NCBI GenBank assembly: GCA_025934635.1
Contig: JAICWX010000480.1
Location: 1 to 5,348, forward strand
Direction of reading: 5' to 3'
Length of the DNA stretch: 5,348 bases
DNA from: Streptosporangiaceae bacterium
GTDB lineage: Bacteria; Actinomycetota; Actinomycetes; Streptosporangiales; Streptosporangiaceae
This document shows positions 4,512 to 5,348 of this stretch, piece by piece; position 1 is the first letter of the stretch; every line of letters begins with the position of its first letter. A program made the position numbers and the translations under genes. Below the pieces are notes generated by a model that saw only the letters and a list, made by a program, of their open reading frames with translations, ran no database searches and was not told the DNA's origin.

Positions 4512-4569
4512 GGACACGGCGCCACGGCGCCCGGGACACGGCGCCACGCGCCCAGGACACGGCGCCACG
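4512..4569 (+). repeat. Tandem array with three copies of GGACACGGCGCCACG
   Basis: The 15-mer GGACACGGCGCCACG is exact at 4512-4526, 4534-4548 and 4555-4569, a period of 22 then 21 bases. The linkers are GCGCCCG/CGCCCA-like, and degenerate partial copies flank the array (GACACCCGG before, CACCAGGCG after). The centre GGCGCC is palindromic. The period is not a multiple of three, so this is not a coding repeat. The array is separate in sequence from the TATCGATCCG array. Confidence 0.7.
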
Positions 4570-4615
4570 GCACCAGGCGAACCGTGAGTATCATCCGCCC
4601 CGGCGGAAACCTGGA

Positions 4616-4658
4616 CCCCGGTGACCCGTGCAACCCCCGGTGACCGGTCAGAACCGGT
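4616..4658 (+). repeat. Direct repeat CCCCGGTGACC with an ACCGGT dyad
   Basis: CCCCGGTGACC occurs at 4616-4626 and 4635-4645. The second copy runs into ACCGGT (4643-4648), which is repeated at 4653-4658 after CAGA; ACCGGT is self-complementary, so the two copies also form a 6-bp hairpin. This could be an operator or further slippage in the repeat-rich gap. Confidence 0.4.
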
Positions 4659-4714
4659 ACACGACCTCGATCACAAGACAACGCGCCGAAAGGCCGGACC
4701 GCAGTGAGACTTAC

Positions 4715-4729
4715 CAAAGACCCTCTTTG
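4715..4729. other. Small A/T-rich hairpin
   Basis: CAAAGA (4715-4720) and TCTTTG (4724-4729) form a 6-bp stem with loop CCC, a conspicuous AT-richer patch between GC-rich flanks. No T-run or promoter boxes accompany it and no role is assigned. Confidence 0.3.
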
Positions 4730-4802
4730 TACCCAATGGCACCGGGAGTGCACTCGAGAGCTGACGGAGCAGCGGGCTAGCGGGCGGCGACGCGGCGGAC
4801 GT

Positions 4803-4826
4803 GGGCCGCGGCGGCCGTCGCGGCCC
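4803..4826 (+). terminator. GC hairpin upstream of the clpC control region
   Basis: GGGCCGCG (4803-4810) pairs perfectly with CGCGGCCC (4819-4826) around an eight-base loop. It lies 14 bases before the ClgR-like box and could shield the clpC promoter from upstream transcription. There is no T-run, so terminator function is tentative. Confidence 0.35.
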
Positions 4827-4839
4827 GGCCGGGCGTGCC

Positions 4840-4853
4840 GTTCGCTTGCGGCG
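4840..4853 (+). promoter_or_regulatory. ClgR-box match upstream of clpC
   Basis: GTTCGCTTGCGGCG fits the ClgR operator described in Streptomyces as GTTCGC, five bases, GCG, and contains the CGC-N5-GCG core also used in corynebacteria and mycobacteria. ClgR activates clpP, clpC and related protease genes. The box centre is roughly 55-60 bases before the start predicted from the adjacent ECF promoter, a normal position for an upstream activator. The match is exact to the recalled consensus, but binding is untested here. Confidence 0.6.
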
Positions 4854-4869
4854 TACCCGGCGCGGTGCT

Positions 4870-4897
4870 GGGAACATGGGCCCTGCCCAGGGGGTTG
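4870..4897 (+). promoter_or_regulatory. SigR/SigH-type ECF promoter of clpC
   Basis: GGGAAC (4870-4875), 18 bases, then GTTG (4894-4897) fits the thiol/heat-stress sigma promoter of Streptomyces SigR and mycobacterial SigH, GGAA(T/C)-N18-GTT. Protease and chaperone genes belong to those regulons. The other forward GGAAC/GGAAT sites that I checked in the intergenic regions lack a correctly spaced GTT. A start near 4903 would leave a leader of about 155 bases. An imperfect copy of 4873-4892 lies at 4908-4925. Confidence 0.55.
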
Positions 4898-4981
4898 GAT
4901 GTGGATGAACGGCCCGTGTCCAGGGAACGTCTAGTAAGGCGAGGCGCATACTCGCATTAAGCGTGATCGTGGGCACGCGGC

Positions 4982-4987
4982 TACTAT
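4982..4987 (+). promoter_or_regulatory. Possible second clpC promoter, -10 box
   Basis: TACTAT matches the TANNNT housekeeping -10 and lies 71 bases before the clpC ATG. No good -35 is seen (TTAAGC at 4957-4962 gives a long 19-base spacer), so it would depend on an activator or be weak. It could provide basal clpC expression beside the stress promoter. Confidence 0.35.
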
Positions 4988-5015
4988 GCGGAGTAGGCAA
5001 GGTAGGGCTCGCCCC

Positions 5016-5045
5016 ATGAGAACCGATCCCGCCCCCGTGCTGTGA
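5016..5045 (+). CDS. Candidate 9-codon leader peptide of clpC
   Basis: ATG at 5016 opens a frame MRTDPAPVL that stops at TGA 5043-5045, overlapping the clpC Shine-Dalgarno sequence (GAGGAG, 5044-5049) and ending 13 bases before the clpC ATG. It has its own purine-rich AAGGTAGGG eight bases upstream. If translated, ribosomes would terminate on the clpC ribosome site, allowing coupling or attenuation. So short a frame can easily arise by chance. Confidence 0.3.
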   Translation: MRTDPAPVL

Positions 5046-5058
5046 GGAGAGCGACGAG

Positions 5059-5348
5059 ATGTTCGAGAGGTTTACCGACAGGGCGCGGCGGGTTGTTGTC
5101 CTGGCGCAAGAAGAAGCCAGGATGCTCAATCACAACTACATCGGCACCGAGCACATCCTGCTCGGCCTCATCCACGAGGGTGAGGGTGTCGCGGCCAAGG
5201 CGCTTGAGTCGCTGGGGATCAGCCTGGACGCGGTGCGGCAGCAGGTCGAGGAGATCATCGGCCAGGGCCAGCAGGCGCCGTCGGGGCACATCCCGTTCAC
5301 GCCCCGGGCCAAGAAGGTGCTTGAGCTTTCGCTGCGTGAGGCGCTGCA
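5059..5348 (+). CDS. clpC: ClpC AAA+ unfoldase, N-terminal domain (3' end outside window)
   Basis: ClpC is the Hsp100 unfoldase that feeds substrates to the ClpP1P2 protease; in actinobacteria it is usually essential and is the target of cyclomarin-type antibiotics. The 96 complete codons visible encode most of the N-terminal Clp_N (double Clp repeat) domain: [20 protein letters not shown] at the start, [20 protein letters not shown] at 24-43, then [18 protein letters not shown], and the second repeat opening [16 protein letters not shown]. This first stretch is almost invariant in actinobacterial ClpC1. The Walker motifs lie beyond the window. The ATG has GAGGAG at 5044-5049 with nine-base spacing. 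The upstream region carries a ClgR box and an ECF-type promoter, consistent with stress-induced protein quality control. No frameshift is seen in the visible part. Confidence 0.96.
   Translation, partial: MFERFTDRARRVVVLAQEEARMLNHNYIGTEHILLGLIHEGEGVAAKALESLGISLDAVRQQVEEIIGQGQQAPSGHIPFTPRAKKVLELSLREAL

Larger units (their letters stand above)
3910..5058. other. 1.15-kb gene-free region between lsr2 and clpC
   Basis: No open frame here has convincing coding character: the longer frames run through repeat arrays whose 27-30 and 21-22 base periods shift the reading frame, and they give Pro/Arg/Ser-rich shadow peptides. The region instead holds large hairpins (4017-4109), two tandem-repeat arrays (4251-4392 and 4512-4569), a smaller repeat and dyad (4616-4658), and the clpC control region (about 4803-5058). 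No tRNA, IS remnant or CRISPR was recognised. Positions 4110-4250 are simple GC-rich sequence in which I see nothing specific. Confidence 0.65.

Noticed and set aside
4251..4569. CRISPR-like arrays
   Set aside because: The repeats are only 10 and 15 bases, the intervals are repeat-related rather than unique spacers, and no cas genes are present.
4065..4643. 192-codon frame (and overlapping 173-codon frame) across the repeat arrays
   Set aside because: Repeat periods of 28, 27, 22 and 21 bases shift the frame between copies, so no frame is maintained by selection. The peptides are Pro/Arg/Ser-rich with no domain.
4704..4934. Possible small protein starting at GTG 4704 (MRLTKDPLCTQW...)
   Set aside because: The first 25 residues look mixed in composition, but the ribosome site is weak, third-position bias is absent, the frame then becomes Arg/Gly-rich, and it runs through the ClgR and ECF promoter motifs.
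4671..5129. 152-codon minus-strand frame opposite the clpC leader and start
   Set aside because: It is antisense to clpC and its control region, has no recognisable domain, and only mirrors repeats in that region.

Overview
The window comes from a high-GC actinomycete chromosome. Lsr2, an actinobacterial RGR-type ArgA acetyltransferase, ClpC and probable leaderless starts all point there; the genus cannot be fixed from the sequence. It is a housekeeping neighbourhood with an unusually large and structured non-coding gap. No transposase, integrase, tRNA, rRNA or CRISPR array was seen.

Layout. Positions 1-441 hold the 3' part of panC. It overlaps coaX (425-1231) by 17 bases, so the enzyme that makes pantothenate and the one that phosphorylates it are adjacent and probably translationally coupled. 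Palindromes near 1212-1286 close this unit against a convergent gene, a secreted NlpC/P60 peptidoglycan hydrolase (1339-2316, minus strand). That gene has a probable leaderless promoter at 2325-2354, with a run of seven C (coding sense) inside its spacer. Divergently, argA (2515-3018), an Rv2747-like amino-acid N-acetyltransferase, is followed by a 49-codon membrane micro-protein with a perfect AGGAGG (3098-3247). After a 294-base leader rich in inverted repeats comes lsr2 (3542-3865), a xenogeneic silencer with its own promoter and a terminator ending in a T-run.

Positions 3910-5058 carry no convincing gene. The stretch contains two strong hairpins (4017-4050 and 4056-4109), a five-copy array of TATCGATCCG every 27-30 bases, a three-copy array of GGACACGGCGCCACG, and then the clpC control region. 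That region has a match to the ClgR box (4840-4853) just upstream of a SigR/SigH-type promoter (4870-4897), a second possible promoter, a 9-codon leader ORF touching the Shine-Dalgarno sequence, and the first 96 codons of clpC (5059 to the window end).

Functionally the window joins coenzyme A supply (panC-coaX), cell-wall remodelling (NlpC/P60), entry to arginine synthesis (argA), nucleoid silencing (lsr2) and stress-controlled proteolysis (clpC). The best-supported regulatory reading is control of clpC by ClgR plus a thiol/heat-stress ECF sigma factor. The least explained element is the repeat and hairpin gap between lsr2 and clpC.
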